From: Caulobacter sp. X
GTDB lineage: Bacteria; Pseudomonadota; Alphaproteobacteria; Caulobacterales; Caulobacteraceae
DNA length: 64,000 nt
Assembly (NCBI RefSeq): GCF_002742635.1
Contig: NZ_PEGF01000002.1
Location: 496,001-560,000 of the forward strand
Direction of reading: 5' to 3'
The notes under the pieces were generated by a model. It had not been told where the DNA came from and ran no database searches. It saw only the letters and a list, made by a program, of their open reading frames with translations. The position numbers and the translations under genes were made by a program. This document shows, in pieces, positions 45,795-57,251 of the stretch; position 1 is the first letter of the stretch, and each line of letters opens with the position of its first letter.

Positions 45795-46487
45795 ATGGAC
45801 GCCTCGGCCGCCGCCCCCAATTTCTCGTTCTTCGCCCTGTTCATGCAGGCCGACTGGGTCGTCAAAGGCGTGATGATCGGCCTGATCCTGGCGTCGCTGG
45901 GCTCGTGGGCCGTGATCCTGGACAAGCTGTTCCGCTTCAACACCCTGAACCGCGCGGCCGACCGCTTCGAGGAGCAGGTCAGCGGCGGACGTTCGCTGGA
46001 GGACGTGGCGGGCGAGGCCGGCGCCAATCCGCCGCACGCCCTGCCGCGCATGCTGCAGGCGGCGCTGAAGGAATGGCGCGACGCCAAGACCCGGGCCATG
46101 ACCGAGAACCAGACGGCCTTCCTGGTCGCCCGCATCGACCGCATCCTCGACACCATGATCGCCCGCGAGACCGCCAAGGTCGAAGAGGGGCTGGGCAGCC
46201 TGGCCATCGTCGCCACCGCCAGCCCGTTCATCGGTCTCTTCGGCACGGTCTGGGGCATCATGCACGCCTTCCAGAACATCGCCCTGTCGAAGAACACCTC
46301 GCTGGCCGTCGTCGCGCCGTCGATCGCCGAGGCCCTGTTCGCCACGGCCGTGGGCCTGATCGCCGCCATCCCGGCCTATATCGCCTACAACAAGTTCTCG
46401 ACCGACGCGGGCAAGTACGCCGGCCGCCTGGAAGGCTTCGCCGACGACCTGTCGACCGCGATCCAGCGTCGCCTGACCGAGCGCTAA
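45795..46487 (+). CDS. tolQ: Tol-Pal system protein TolQ
   Basis: Inner membrane proton-channel subunit of the Tol machine, homologous to ExbB and MotA. 230 residues with three membrane helices: the first after residue 20 and the pair in LAIVATASPFIGLFGTVWGIM and SIAEALFATAVGLIAAIPAYIAY. The start at 45795 (MDASAAAPNFSFF) fits the family; an earlier in-frame start would add an arginine-rich leader. Works with TolR to energise TolA during constriction. Confidence 0.96.
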   Translation: MDASAAAPNFSFFALFMQADWVVKGVMIGLILASLGSWAVILDKLFRFNTLNRAADRFEEQVSGGRSLEDVAGEAGANPPHALPRMLQAALKEWRDAKTRAMTENQTAFLVARIDRILDTMIARETAKVEEGLGSLAIVATASPFIGLFGTVWGIMHAFQNIALSKNTSLAVVAPSIAEALFATAVGLIAAIPAYIAYNKFSTDAGKYAGRLEGFADDLSTAIQRRLTER

Positions 46488-46491
46488 GCCC

Positions 46492-47013
46492 ATGGCGATG
46501 TCCTCCAACGACGCCTTCGCCACCGGGGGCGGCCGAGGCCGCCGCCGCCGGGGCCGCCGCACGCGCGGGGCCCTGTCCGAGATCAACGTCACGCCCCTGG
46601 TCGACGTGATGCTGGTGCTGCTGATCATCTTCATGATCTCGGCGCCGCTGCTGACCGCCGGCGTGCCGCTGGAGCTGCCCAAGACGGAAGCCGCGGCCCT
46701 GCAGAACCAGGACGAGCCGATCACCGTCTCGATCCGCAAGGACGGCGGCATCTTCGTCGGCGAGACCCAGATTCCGTTCGAGAACCTGGCGCCGCGCATC
46801 AGCGCGATCGCCGGCGACGGCTACGACAAGCCGATCTTCGTCCGGGCCGACGGCGGCGCGACCTATTCGGTCGTCGCCCAGGTGATGGCGGGCCTGTCGA
46901 ACGCCGGCTTCAACAAGATCAACCTGATCACCGAGACGGGCGGTCCCTCTTCGGGCGCGGCCCCGCGCGACGCCAAGCCGGCGGACGCGGGCGACCTGCG
47001 GCCGGCGCAGTAG
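46492..47013 (+). CDS. tolR: Tol-Pal system protein TolR
   Basis: Second channel subunit, 173 residues: a basic N-terminus ([12 protein letters not shown]), one helix with the proton-path aspartate D38 in TPLVDVMLVLLIIFM, and a periplasmic ExbD/TolR domain. The C-terminal SGAAPRDAKPADAGDLRPAQ tail is longer than in E. coli. It follows tolQ by 4 bp. Confidence 0.95.
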   Translation: MAMSSNDAFATGGGRGRRRRGRRTRGALSEINVTPLVDVMLVLLIIFMISAPLLTAGVPLELPKTEAAALQNQDEPITVSIRKDGGIFVGETQIPFENLAPRISAIAGDGYDKPIFVRADGGATYSVVAQVMAGLSNAGFNKINLITETGGPSSGAAPRDAKPADAGDLRPAQ

Positions 47014-47020
47014 GGGCGGC

Positions 47021-47836
47021 ATGATCGCCCGCCGCGAACAACGGGTCTCTCCGGCTCTGCTGGGCTCGATCGCGCTGCATGGCGCGGTCGCGGCGCTGAT
47101 CGCGTTCGGCCTGCCGTGGAAGTCGTCCAAGCCGATCACCATCGGCGAGTCGGTGCCGGTGACCATCGTCGCCAACGGTCCGACCAATGTCCGCCCGGCC
47201 GAGGAAGCGCCGGTCGAGCAGACCGCCCAGACGCCCGAGCCCGAGCCGCAGGCCACGCCGCAGCCGCCCGCGCCCACGCCTGCCCCGACGCCGACGCCCG
47301 CTCCCGCGCCGCCGCCCAAGCCGACGCCGGTCCCCAAGCCCGTTCCGACCCCGACACCGGCCAAGCCCACGCCGCAGAAGAAGACCGACAACAACGACTT
47401 CTTCGCCTCGCTGGAGGCCTCGATCGCCAAGTCCCAGAAGGCGACCGGCAAGCCGACTTCCAACGCGCCGAAGGGCCCTGCGCGGCAGGAGACCTCGGTC
47501 TCGGCCCGTCCGGCTCTGGGCGCGGCCACGGGCCTCTCGGCCGCCGCGCTGGGCCGCCTGCAGGGCGAGGTGCAGCAGCGCTGGAACCCCAACTGCGAGG
47601 TCGAGGGCGGCGCCAACGTCAATGTTCGCGTGGTCTTCGTGATCGGGCCGGGCGGCCGCGTCGTCGGCCAGCCGGAGTCGCCGGGCACCAGCTCGCCCGA
47701 TCCGGTGGTCAAGGCCGCTTCGGACCGCGCCATCCGCGCGCTGTTCGCCGCCTCGCCGTTCGCCTACCTGCCGTCGGACCTGTACGGTCAGAAAATCGCC
47801 CTGAACTTCAACGCAAAACAGGCCTGTTCGCGTTGA
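47021..47836 (+). CDS. tolA: Tol-Pal system protein TolA
   Basis: Periplasm-spanning linker, 271 residues: one N-terminal membrane helix ([22 protein letters not shown]), a proline-rich spacer (about 65-125, full of PTP/PAP repeats in place of the alanine-rich helix of enterobacteria), and a C-terminal TonB/TolA-like domain ([23 protein letters not shown]). It transmits TolQR energy to TolB/Pal. Its stop overlaps a possible early tolB start. Confidence 0.92.
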   Translation: MIARREQRVSPALLGSIALHGAVAALIAFGLPWKSSKPITIGESVPVTIVANGPTNVRPAEEAPVEQTAQTPEPEPQATPQPPAPTPAPTPTPAPAPPPKPTPVPKPVPTPTPAKPTPQKKTDNNDFFASLEASIAKSQKATGKPTSNAPKGPARQETSVSARPALGAATGLSAAALGRLQGEVQQRWNPNCEVEGGANVNVRVVFVIGPGGRVVGQPESPGTSSPDPVVKAASDRAIRALFAASPFAYLPSDLYGQKIALNFNAKQACSR

Positions 47837-47865
47837 TGTCCGGAAGGAACAAGAAGGAGACTCCG

Positions 47866-49164
47866 ATGCGCTTCCGAGCCCTGTTGCTGATGGTCGCCGC
47901 CCTGATGAGCGGCGCGGCCTTCGTCACGCCGGCCGCCGCGCAGATCGAGGTCGACATCAACGCCGGCGCGGTCAAGCCGCTGCCGATCGCCATCCCCGCC
48001 TTCTCGGGCGCGACGCGCGGCGCCGAGATCGCCCAGGTCATCAGCGGCAATCTCGAACGCTCGGGCCTGTTCCAGCCGCTGAATGTCTCGGGCGTTCCGG
48101 ACAAGCTGGCCGACGTCAACATCCAGCCGCGCTTCCCCGACTGGCAGGCCACCGGCGCCCAGGCGCTGATCAACGGCCAGGTCACGGTCGGCCCCGACGG
48201 CGGCCTGCGCGTCGACTTCCGCCTGTGGGACGTGTTCAGCCAGCAGCAGCTCTTGGGCCTGCAGTTCTCCTCGACGCCGGACAACTGGCGCCGGGTCGCC
48301 CACAAGATCAGCGACGCCGTCTATGAGCGGCTGACCGGCGAGAAGGGCTATTTCGACACCCGCGTCGCTTTCGTCGCCGAGAGCGGCCCCAAGCTGGCCC
48401 GCGTCAAGCGCCTGGCGATCATGGATCAGGACGGCGCCAACCCGCAGTACCTGACCGACGGCTCGTACATCGTCATGACCCCGCGCTTCAGCTCGACGAG
48501 CCAGGAGCTGACCTACATGGCCCTGCGGCCGACGGGCTCGTCGATCTACCTGCTGAACCTCGAGACCAGCCGCCAGGAGACGGTCGGCAAGTTCCCCGGC
48601 ATGGTGTTCGCCCCGCGCTTCTCGCCCGACGGCGCCAAGGTGGCCTTCTCGGTCGAGAAGAACGGCAACAGCGACATCTATGTGATGGACCTGCGCAGCC
48701 GCGCGACGACCCGCATCACTACCGATCCCGCCATCGACACCTCGCCCTCGTTCTCGCCGGACGGGACCAAGATCGCGTTCAACTCCGACCGCGGCGGCCA
48801 GGCGCAGCTCTATGTGATGAACACCGACGGCACGGGCGTTCGTCGCATCTCGTACGGCGGCGGCCGCTATACGACGCCCGTCTGGAGCCCGCGAGGCGAC
48901 TTCATCGCCTTCACCAAGCAGACCGGCGGCGAGTTCCACATCGGCGTCATGCGTCCCGACGGCAGCGACGAGCGCCTTCTGACCACCAGCTATCTGGACG
49001 AGGGCCCGACCTGGGCGCCGAACGGCCGGGTGCTGATGTTCTTCCGCGAGGGCGGCGGCGGCAATCCCAAGCTCTGGACGGTGGACATCACCGGCCGGAT
49101 CCTGCGGCCGGCCGCCTATAATGGTTCGGGCTCGGATCCGGCCTGGTCGCCGCTTCTGGACTGA
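47866..49164 (+). CDS. tolB: Tol-Pal system protein TolB
   Basis: Periplasmic beta-propeller, 432 residues. Signal peptide ([24 protein letters not shown]), the N-terminal domain ([17 protein letters not shown]), then repeated blades with SPDG motifs ([42 protein letters not shown]). The ATG at 47866 follows an AAGGAG site; an ATG at 47836 overlapping the tolA stop would add ten residues. It cycles between Pal and TolA. Confidence 0.96.
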   Translation: MRFRALLLMVAALMSGAAFVTPAAAQIEVDINAGAVKPLPIAIPAFSGATRGAEIAQVISGNLERSGLFQPLNVSGVPDKLADVNIQPRFPDWQATGAQALINGQVTVGPDGGLRVDFRLWDVFSQQQLLGLQFSSTPDNWRRVAHKISDAVYERLTGEKGYFDTRVAFVAESGPKLARVKRLAIMDQDGANPQYLTDGSYIVMTPRFSSTSQELTYMALRPTGSSIYLLNLETSRQETVGKFPGMVFAPRFSPDGAKVAFSVEKNGNSDIYVMDLRSRATTRITTDPAIDTSPSFSPDGTKIAFNSDRGGQAQLYVMNTDGTGVRRISYGGGRYTTPVWSPRGDFIAFTKQTGGEFHIGVMRPDGSDERLLTTSYLDEGPTWAPNGRVLMFFREGGGGNPKLWTVDITGRILRPAAYNGSGSDPAWSPLLD

Positions 49165-49220
49165 CAAATCGTCGGGACGCGCAACCTTAGCCTTGCGAGC
49201 GCGTTCCCAGGGCTCTAACT

Positions 49221-49238
49221 CGGCGTCGCCAGACGCCG
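49221..49238 (+). terminator. Hairpin after tolB (weak)
   Basis: CGGCGTC (49221-49227) / GACGCCG (49232-49238) with a four-base loop, about 60 bp after the tolB stop. It lacks a T-run, so it may only attenuate readthrough into pal. Confidence 0.4.
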
Positions 49239-49281
49239 GGATTTCCCTTGCGGAAGAGTTTCGACGTCGCCTGCCGGACTT

Positions 49282-49307
49282 CTGACGTCATTGTGAGGTC
49301 ACGTCAG
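49282..49307. promoter_or_regulatory. Inverted repeat upstream of pal
   Basis: CTGACGTCA (49282-49290) and TCACGTCAG (49299-49307) form an 8-of-9 inverted repeat with an eight-base spacer, about 75 bp before the pal start, in the 218-bp spacer that separates tolB from pal. It may be an operator for a separate pal promoter or a stem in the leader. Confidence 0.35.
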
Positions 49308-49382
49308 GCATTTAGCAGGTCCATTGCCGGCATGTCGCAGGTATGGATCAGGTCCAGAGTTGTTGACTTGAGGAGAAACTGG

Positions 49383-49937
49383 ATGAGCTTCGACACCCAG
49401 CGCGCCGCTAGACTGGCGCTCGTCGGCCTGGCCGCCGCCTCGCTTGCCGCCTGCGCTTCGCGTCCGAAGCCCCAGCCCGTCGCCCCGACGCCGCCGGCGC
49501 CGCCGCCGGCCCAGGAACCGGCTCCCTACACCCCGCCGCCGGCCCCGCCGGTCGCCCAAGGCCCGCTGCCGGGCTCGGTGCAGGACTTCGTCGTCAATGT
49601 CGGCGACCGCGTCTATTTCGATACCGACGAATATTCGGTCCGCGCCGACGCCCAGCCGGTCCTGGCCGGCCAGGCCCAGTGGCTGAACCGCTATCCGGCC
49701 GTGAAGGTCCGCATCGAAGGCAACGCCGACGAACGCGGCACCCGCGAATACAACCTGGCCCTGGGCGCCCGTCGCGCCAACGCCATCCGCGACTTCCTGA
49801 TCGCTCAGGGCGTCGCCGCCTCGCGCATCGAGACGATCTCGTTCGGCAAGGAAAAGCCGATCGACGCCGGCTCGACCGAAGAGGCCTGGGCCAAGAACCG
49901 TAACGGCCACACGGCCATCACGGACGGCGCCCGTTAA
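49383..49937 (+). CDS. pal: Peptidoglycan-associated lipoprotein Pal
   Basis: Outer membrane lipoprotein, 184 residues: lipobox LAAC with C24 as the lipidated residue, a proline-rich tether (about 28-66), then an OmpA-like peptidoglycan-binding domain (VYFDTDEYSVRADAQPVL, RIEGNADERGTREYNLALGARRANAI). Ribosome site GAGGAG precedes the ATG at 49383. In Caulobacter Pal is essential for envelope integrity. A 218-bp spacer from tolB suggests its own promoter. Confidence 0.96.
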   Translation: MSFDTQRAARLALVGLAAASLAACASRPKPQPVAPTPPAPPPAQEPAPYTPPPAPPVAQGPLPGSVQDFVVNVGDRVYFDTDEYSVRADAQPVLAGQAQWLNRYPAVKVRIEGNADERGTREYNLALGARRANAIRDFLIAQGVAASRIETISFGKEKPIDAGSTEEAWAKNRNGHTAITDGAR

Positions 49938-49947
49938 GCCAAGCATT

Positions 49948-49985
49948 CTAGGGCGGCTTCTCTCACGAGACGCCGCCCTAGTTTT
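49948..49985 (+). terminator. Intrinsic terminator after pal
   Basis: Perfect 10-bp stem CTAGGGCGGC (49948-49957) / GCCGCCCTAG (49972-49981) followed by TTTTG. It separates pal from cpoB. Confidence 0.88.
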
Positions 49986-50013
49986 GTCCGCCTCCTACCG
50001 GTAAATCACGGTC

Positions 50014-50874
50014 ATGAAGCTCAAATCCGCCCTGCTCGCCGTCCTGTTCGCGTCCAGCGCCGCCGTGGCGGTCGCTCAGACCCCGCTGCCGGAAGCCGAT
50101 CCGCTGGACGATCGCTCGGCCAAGCGCGTGGAACGGATGGAAAAGGTGGTTCGCGAGCTGCGGTCGATCGTCTTCCAGGGCCGCGACACCGGTAAGCCCG
50201 TGGTGGTCCAGCCGGCCGAGACCGACGCCCAGATCGCCGCCCTGAACGACCGGGTCACGGACCTGGAGCAGACCCTGACCAAGCTGAACGGCCAGAACGA
50301 GGCCGTCACCTTCGAGCTGACCAAGGCCAACAGGGCGGCCGCCGACCAGAAGGCTCGCGCCGACGCGTTGGAGCAGCGCCTGGCGGCGATCGAGAAGACT
50401 CTCGCCGATCTGCAGGCCGCCGCCGCGGCCCAGGTCGCTTCGGCCCCCGCCGCAGGCGCGGCCGTTCCGCCGCCGCCCCCGCCGCCGGCCGATCCGGCCG
50501 TGGCCTTCAAGCAGGCGCGCCAGCTGCTGCTGGACGGCGACTACGCTAACGCCGAGCAGGCCTTCTCGGTCTATGTCACGAACTATCCCGACAACGCCAA
50601 GACGCCCGAGGCCCGCTACTGGCTGGGCGAGACCCTGTTCGTGCGCGAGGCCTATACCGACGCCGCCGCCGCCTATATCGGCGCGATCCGCGGCTGGCCG
50701 CAGACGAGCTGGGCGCCCGACGCCACCCTGAAGCTGGCGCGCTCGATGGTGGCGCTGAAGAAGACCACCGAGGCCTGCCGCACCCTGGACGAACTGGCCA
50801 AGCGCTATCCGAAGGCCTCGTCGCAGATCACCTCCCGCGCGGCCTCGACCCGCGTCGCGGCGAAGTGTTCGTAA
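50014..50874 (+). CDS. cpoB: Tol-Pal associated periplasmic protein CpoB/YbgF
   Basis: Exported protein of 286 residues: signal peptide (KLKSALLAVLFASSAAVAVAQ), N-terminal coiled coil (about 38-140), a polyproline linker (about 150-160) and TPR repeats (FKQARQLLLDGDYANAEQAF and following). It coordinates Tol function with peptidoglycan synthesis in E. coli. It is last in the tol-pal cluster, after a terminator, so it likely has a short own promoter at 49986-50013 or readthrough. Confidence 0.93.
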   Translation: MKLKSALLAVLFASSAAVAVAQTPLPEADPLDDRSAKRVERMEKVVRELRSIVFQGRDTGKPVVVQPAETDAQIAALNDRVTDLEQTLTKLNGQNEAVTFELTKANRAAADQKARADALEQRLAAIEKTLADLQAAAAAQVASAPAAGAAVPPPPPPPADPAVAFKQARQLLLDGDYANAEQAFSVYVTNYPDNAKTPEARYWLGETLFVREAYTDAAAAYIGAIRGWPQTSWAPDATLKLARSMVALKKTTEACRTLDELAKRYPKASSQITSRAASTRVAAKCS

Positions 50875-50882
50875 GGACCTGA

Positions 50883-51069
50883 ACCCCTCTCTCTTTGAGA
50901 GAGGGAGGGGCCCATCGCTTGCGATGGGAGGGTGAGAGGTTACGCTCTCACTGAACTTGGCGAACATGGCGCATCATGAAGGGCTAGGGATTGTCCGGTG
51001 GACGGTGAAACCACTCACCCTCCCACCGCCTCCGGCGGCGGGCCCCTCCCTCTCTCAAAGAGAGAGGGA
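50883..51069. repeat. Intergenic inverted repeat, family C, overlapping the tilS start
   Basis: The left arm (50884-50941) contains CTCTCTTTGAGAGAGGG then GCGATGGGAGGGTGAG. The right arm (about 51009-51069) is its mirror, CTCACCCTCCCACCG through to CTCTCTCAAAGAGAGAGGG. It lies after cpoB, and the right arm is entirely within the first codons of tilS. Confidence 0.9.
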
Positions 51070-52320
51070 TTTCGCCGCGCCTTCGATCGTCGCCTGGATG
51101 CCCTGTCCAAGGCCCCGCTGGCCGTCGGCTTCTCCGGCGGCGGGGACTCCCTGTTCCTCCTGAAGGCGACGCTGGACTGGGCGCGGCCGCGTGGCCGGTC
51201 GGTGCTGGCGTTCGTGGTCGATCATCAGCTGCAGGCCGATAGCGCTCGCTGGACCGCCGACGCGGTCGATCAGGCGCGAGCCTTGGGCGCCGAGGCGCGC
51301 GCTCTGGCCTGGGCCGGGCCCAAGCCCGCCACGGGCCTGCCCGCCGCCGCTCGTCGAGCCCGTCACGCCCTGCTGGCCGCCGCGGCTCGGGAGGCTGGCG
51401 CCTCCGTCCTGCTGCTGGGCCACACCGCCAGCGATCTGGCCGAGAGCGCGGCGATGCGGGCCGAGGGCTCGACGGTGCCCGATCCCCGCGAATGGTCGCC
51501 GTCGCCGGTCTGGCCGGAGGGGCGCGACATCTTCCTGCTGCGGCCGCTGCTGACCCTGACGCGAGGCGAGATCCGGGGGGCGCTCGCCGCGGATGGCGAG
51601 ACCTGGCTGGAGGATCCGGCCAACACCGACCTCCGCTACGCCCGGGCCCGAGCGCGGGCAGGCGGGGTCGAGGCGGCGGTCTTGGAACTGGACACCATGA
51701 GCCCGCCGCCTGTCTTCGCCATCGACGACGCCGGCGCCATCCGCCTGCCGCGCGGCGTCGCCGCCGCTCACCTCGCCGCCGCCCTGCTGTGCGCGGCCGG
51801 GACCGAGCGGCCGCCGCGCGGCGAGCGGCTGGAGCGGCTGGTCCAGCGCCTCCGGCGTGACGAGACCTTCGCCGCCACCCTGGCGGGCGCGCGGATCGAG
51901 GCGGACGAAACGGTGCTGATCTGCCGCGACGCGGGCGAGACGGCGCGGGGCGGTCTTGCGCCCCTGACGCTGGCACCGGGCGAGGCTGGGGTGTGGGACG
52001 GCCGATGGGAGATCGCCGCCGGCGACGCGCCTCTGACCATCAGAGCTCTGAAGGGCCAGGCCTCCAGCCTGTCGCCTGAGCAGCGCGCGCGTCTGGTCAA
52101 GCTGCCCGCCGCCGTCCGGCCCAGCTTGCCCTTGATCCTGCGGCATGGCGCGGCGCCGTGCTCGCCCACGCTTGACGGCCCGGACTTTGCAGCCGAAGGG
52201 GGAGGGCGCGCGCGTCTGCTCGTTCTGGGTCGTTTCGAGGCCGCGGTCGGCCTTTATGACCAAGAATGCGTGACCGGACGTCGCGTCCGTGGCGCAACCG
52301 CTCGCGAGCCCTTATCTTGA
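50998..52320 (+). CDS. tilS: tRNA(Ile)-lysidine synthase TilS
   Basis: Modifies C34 of the minor tRNA-Ile to lysidine, letting it read AUA; essential. 440 residues: the PP-loop SGGGDS at 46-51, VVDHQL, the [11 protein letters not shown] segment, and a C-terminal domain that binds tRNA (weakly conserved). The start is GTG 50998. No ATG, GTG or TTG occurs in frame between there and the PP-loop outside the repeat, so residues 1 to about 25 come from the inverted repeat ([18 protein letters not shown]). It precedes ftsH by 34 bp. Confidence 0.92.
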   Translation: MDGETTHPPTASGGGPLPLSKREGFRRAFDRRLDALSKAPLAVGFSGGGDSLFLLKATLDWARPRGRSVLAFVVDHQLQADSARWTADAVDQARALGAEARALAWAGPKPATGLPAAARRARHALLAAAAREAGASVLLLGHTASDLAESAAMRAEGSTVPDPREWSPSPVWPEGRDIFLLRPLLTLTRGEIRGALAADGETWLEDPANTDLRYARARARAGGVEAAVLELDTMSPPPVFAIDDAGAIRLPRGVAAAHLAAALLCAAGTERPPRGERLERLVQRLRRDETFAATLAGARIEADETVLICRDAGETARGGLAPLTLAPGEAGVWDGRWEIAAGDAPLTIRALKGQASSLSPEQRARLVKLPAAVRPSLPLILRHGAAPCSPTLDGPDFAAEGGGRARLLVLGRFEAAVGLYDQECVTGRRVRGATAREPLS

Positions 52321-52354
52321 AGGGCGAAGACCTATCGTTGGGAAGACAACCCGT

Positions 52355-54235
<1,881 letters not shown>

Positions 54236-54258
54236 CGTCTCTCAAGGCGTAAAGGATC

Positions 54259-54286
54259 AAGCCGGCTCGCGAGGGCCGGCTTTTTT
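54259..54286 (+). terminator. Intrinsic terminator after ftsH
   Basis: Stem AAGCCGGC (54259-54266) / GCCGGCTT (54275-54282), eight-base loop, followed by TTTTTTC. Confidence 0.92.
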
Positions 54287-54310
54287 CTTGCCCAGCTGCA
54301 ACGGGTTCGC

Positions 54311-56413
54311 ATGGGAGGCGTTCAAGCTTCACCGCAAGTTCGCGGTCTGGGGCGACGCCGACCGATGGTCACCACGCTGACAGACAATACGGCCGCCGCG
54401 ACCATCGCCACGGGCGACTGGACGGACGCCGGCTTGCCTTCGCCGTCCGCCTGGCCGGCCGCCCTGAAGGTCGCCGCCGGCATGATGCTGGCCTCGCCGA
54501 TCCCCTCGTTCCTGGCTTGGGGCGAGCGCGGGGCGACCCTGCATAACGACGCCGCCCGGACCATGCTGGACCTGCCCGACGTGGCGGGCCGCCCCTTCGC
54601 CGAGGTCCTGCCCATCGCCCAGGCGGGCGACCTGTTGGCGCGAGGCCGCGCCGGCGAAAGCGTCAAGCTGGAGAACGTCCCGTTCACACGGGCCGGCGAG
54701 GAGGCCTGGTGCAACCTCTTGGCCTCGCCCGTGCGCGACGAGGACGGCGTTGTGCGCGGCGTGCTGGTCCATTGCAACGACATCACCGCCCGGGTTCTCG
54801 ACGATCGGGCTCGGTTGGCCGAGGAACGCCGCTACCGCGCCCTGTTCGAGTCGATGGACGAGGGCTTCTGCGTCATCGAGTTCCTGGACGGTCCGCACGG
54901 CCCCGACAGCGACTACATCCACATCATGGCCAACGCCGCTTACGAGCGGCACGCCGGCATTCCCAATGTCGTCGGGCAGAAGCTGCGCGAGATGGTCCCG
55001 GACGAGGCCGACGCCTGGGTCGCGCGCTATGGCGAGGTGCTGCGCACCGGCGCGCCGATCCGCTTCGAGCAGGAGCTGGTCGCCACCGGCCGGCATCTGT
55101 CCCTGTCGTCGTTCCGCATAGAGCCGCCCGAGTTGAAGCAGGTGGCCGTGCTGTTTCAGGACGTCACCGATCGCAAGCGTACGGAAGCCGAGCTACGCCA
55201 CCTGAACGAGACCCTTGAAGCCCGTATCGCCCAGGCCCTGGCGGAGCGCGAACGCACCGAGGAGGAGCTGCGCCAGGCGCAGAAGATGGAGGCTGTCGGC
55301 CAGCTGACCGGCGGCCTCGCCCACGACTTCAACAACCTGCTGGCCGGAATCTCGGGCGCTTTCGAGATGATCGGCGCACGGCTGGCCCAGGGGCGGACCG
55401 GCGACGTCGAGCGCTATCTGGGCGCGGGGCAGGGAGCGGCGCGGCGGGCGGCGGCCCTGACCCACCGCCTGCTGGCCTTCTCGCGCCGTCAGACCCTGGC
55501 CCCCAAGGCGATCATCATCAACCGGCTGATGGCCGATTTCGTCGAGCTGGTCCGCCGCACGGTCGGGCCGTCGATCGACGTCGAGATGGTGGCCGCCTCG
55601 GGCCTGTGGCCGACCCTGGTCGACTCCAACCAGCTTGAGAACGCCCTGCTGAACCTGTGCATCAACGCCCGCGACGCCATGCCGGACGGCGGGCGGATCA
55701 TGATCGAGACCGGCAACCGCTGGCTGGACGAGCGCACCGCCCGCGAGCACGGGCTGGAGTCGGGCCAGTACGTTTCGGTGTGCGTCAGCGATACCGGCTC
55801 GGGCATCGACAAGGCCACGCTGGAGCGGGTGTTCGATCCCTTCTTCACCACCAAGCCGATCGGCCAGGGGACCGGGCTGGGCCTCTCCATGGTCTATGGC
55901 TTCGCCCGCCAGTCGAACGGCCACGTGCGGATCTATTCCGAGGTCGGCCAGGGCACGATGGTCTGCCTCTACCTGCCCCGCCACCTGGGCGAGGAGGACG
56001 AGGAGCCGACGCCCGCCGCGCTGGACGCCGCGGCGACCCACGCCGACCAGACGGTGCTGGTGGTGGACGACGAGCCGACGGTGCGGATGCTGGTGGTCGA
56101 CGCCCTGAGCGAGCTCGGCTACGCCTGCCTGGAAGCCCAGGACGGCGCGGCGGGGCTGCGCATCCTGCAAGGCGATCGCCGGGTCGACCTGCTGATCACC
56201 GATGTCGGCTTGCCCGGCGGGCTGAACGGACGCCAGGTGGCCGACGCCGCCCGCGCCTTGCGTCCGGACCTGAAGGTCCTGTTCATCACCGGCTACGCCG
56301 AGAACGCCGTGCTGAACCACGGCCACATCGAGCACGGCATGGAGGTGCTGACCAAGCCGTTCGCGATCGGCGATCTGACCGGACGCATCGACCGGATGCT
56401 GCGGGACGGCTAG
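54311..56413 (+). CDS. PAS hybrid histidine kinase with C-terminal receiver
   Basis: Cytoplasmic sensor kinase of 700 residues with no membrane helix. Two PAS-like domains (about 60-165 and 170-290), a coiled coil (about 290-325), HisKA with H338 in [14 protein letters not shown], HATPase with [20 protein letters not shown] and [11 protein letters not shown], then a receiver domain with D631 ([11 protein letters not shown]) and K682 (VLTKPF). PAS ligand is unknown. It is 10 bp upstream of folP, so both are one transcript. The start at 54311 is uncertain; ATG 54365 is equally good. Confidence 0.88.
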   Translation: MGGVQASPQVRGLGRRRPMVTTLTDNTAAATIATGDWTDAGLPSPSAWPAALKVAAGMMLASPIPSFLAWGERGATLHNDAARTMLDLPDVAGRPFAEVLPIAQAGDLLARGRAGESVKLENVPFTRAGEEAWCNLLASPVRDEDGVVRGVLVHCNDITARVLDDRARLAEERRYRALFESMDEGFCVIEFLDGPHGPDSDYIHIMANAAYERHAGIPNVVGQKLREMVPDEADAWVARYGEVLRTGAPIRFEQELVATGRHLSLSSFRIEPPELKQVAVLFQDVTDRKRTEAELRHLNETLEARIAQALAERERTEEELRQAQKMEAVGQLTGGLAHDFNNLLAGISGAFEMIGARLAQGRTGDVERYLGAGQGAARRAAALTHRLLAFSRRQTLAPKAIIINRLMADFVELVRRTVGPSIDVEMVAASGLWPTLVDSNQLENALLNLCINARDAMPDGGRIMIETGNRWLDERTAREHGLESGQYVSVCVSDTGSGIDKATLERVFDPFFTTKPIGQGTGLGLSMVYGFARQSNGHVRIYSEVGQGTMVCLYLPRHLGEEDEEPTPAALDAAATHADQTVLVVDDEPTVRMLVVDALSELGYACLEAQDGAAGLRILQGDRRVDLLITDVGLPGGLNGRQVADAARALRPDLKVLFITGYAENAVLNHGHIEHGMEVLTKPFAIGDLTGRIDRMLRDG

Positions 56414-56423
56414 AACCCGGCGC

Positions 56424-57251
56424 ATGAGCCCCGCCGCCCGCCCCGCCTTCTCGCGCCCCAAGGTGATGGGGATCGTCAATGTCACGCCCGACAGCTTTTC
56501 GGACGGCGGCCGGTTCTTCGACCCCGCCGAGGGGATCGAGCACGCGCGGCGGCTGATCGCCCAGGGCGCCGACATCCTCGACATCGGCGGCGAGAGCACC
56601 CGGCCGGGGGCGACGCCGGTTTCGGCCTTCGAGGAGATCCGCCGGGTGGTCCCGCTGATCGAGGCCGTGCGCGCGGCCAGCGCGGTTCCGATCTCGATCG
56701 ACACCATGAAGCCCGAGGTCGCCCGCGCGGCGGTCCGGGCCGGGGCGACCATCTGGAACGATGTCAGCGCCCTGCGCTTCGCGCCCGAGGCGCCCGAGGT
56801 CGCCGCCGAGCTGGGCTGCGAGGTCGTGCTGATGCACATGCTGGGCCAGCCGGGGACCATGCAGGACGCGCCGCGCTACGACGATGTCGTCGCCGAGGTC
56901 GAGGCCTTCCTGCTGGCCCGCGCCTTCACCGCCATGGCCGCCGGTGTGGCTAAGGAGAAGATCTGGCTCGACCCGGGCGTCGGCTTTGGCAAGACGGTGG
57001 AGCATAACCTCGCCCTGCTAGCGGGCCTGCCGAGGTTCGTGGCCCTGGGCTATCCGATCCTGCTGGGCGCCAGCCGCAAGCGGTTCATCGCCGGGATCGA
57101 TCCGTCGGCCCGCGAGGCCGAAGACCGCCTGGGCGGCTCGCTGGCCGCGCACCTGGCCGGGGCCGCCGCCGGCGTGGCGGCGGTGCGGGTCCACGACGTG
57201 CGCGAGACGGCGCAGGCGCTGGCGGTCCAGGCGGCGATCGCGGGGGCCTAA
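56424..57251 (+). CDS. folP: Dihydropteroate synthase
   Basis: Folate pathway enzyme joining pABA to dihydropterin pyrophosphate; the sulfonamide target. 275 residues with MGIVNVTPDSFSDGGRF, DIGGESTRPGATPV, WNDVSALRF, HMLGQPGTMQ and ASRKRFI, all in the family order. It overlaps by four bases the end of the convergent glycosidase gene. Co-transcription with a hybrid kinase is unusual and probably positional. Confidence 0.96.
   Translation: MSPAARPAFSRPKVMGIVNVTPDSFSDGGRFFDPAEGIEHARRLIAQGADILDIGGESTRPGATPVSAFEEIRRVVPLIEAVRAASAVPISIDTMKPEVARAAVRAGATIWNDVSALRFAPEAPEVAAELGCEVVLMHMLGQPGTMQDAPRYDDVVAEVEAFLLARAFTAMAAGVAKEKIWLDPGVGFGKTVEHNLALLAGLPRFVALGYPILLGASRKRFIAGIDPSAREAEDRLGGSLAAHLAGAAAGVAAVRVHDVRETAQALAVQAAIAGA

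Noticed and set aside
47836..47866. tolB start at the ATG overlapping the tolA stop
   Set aside because: The ATG at 47866 has a better placed AAGGAG site and starts directly at a signal peptide.
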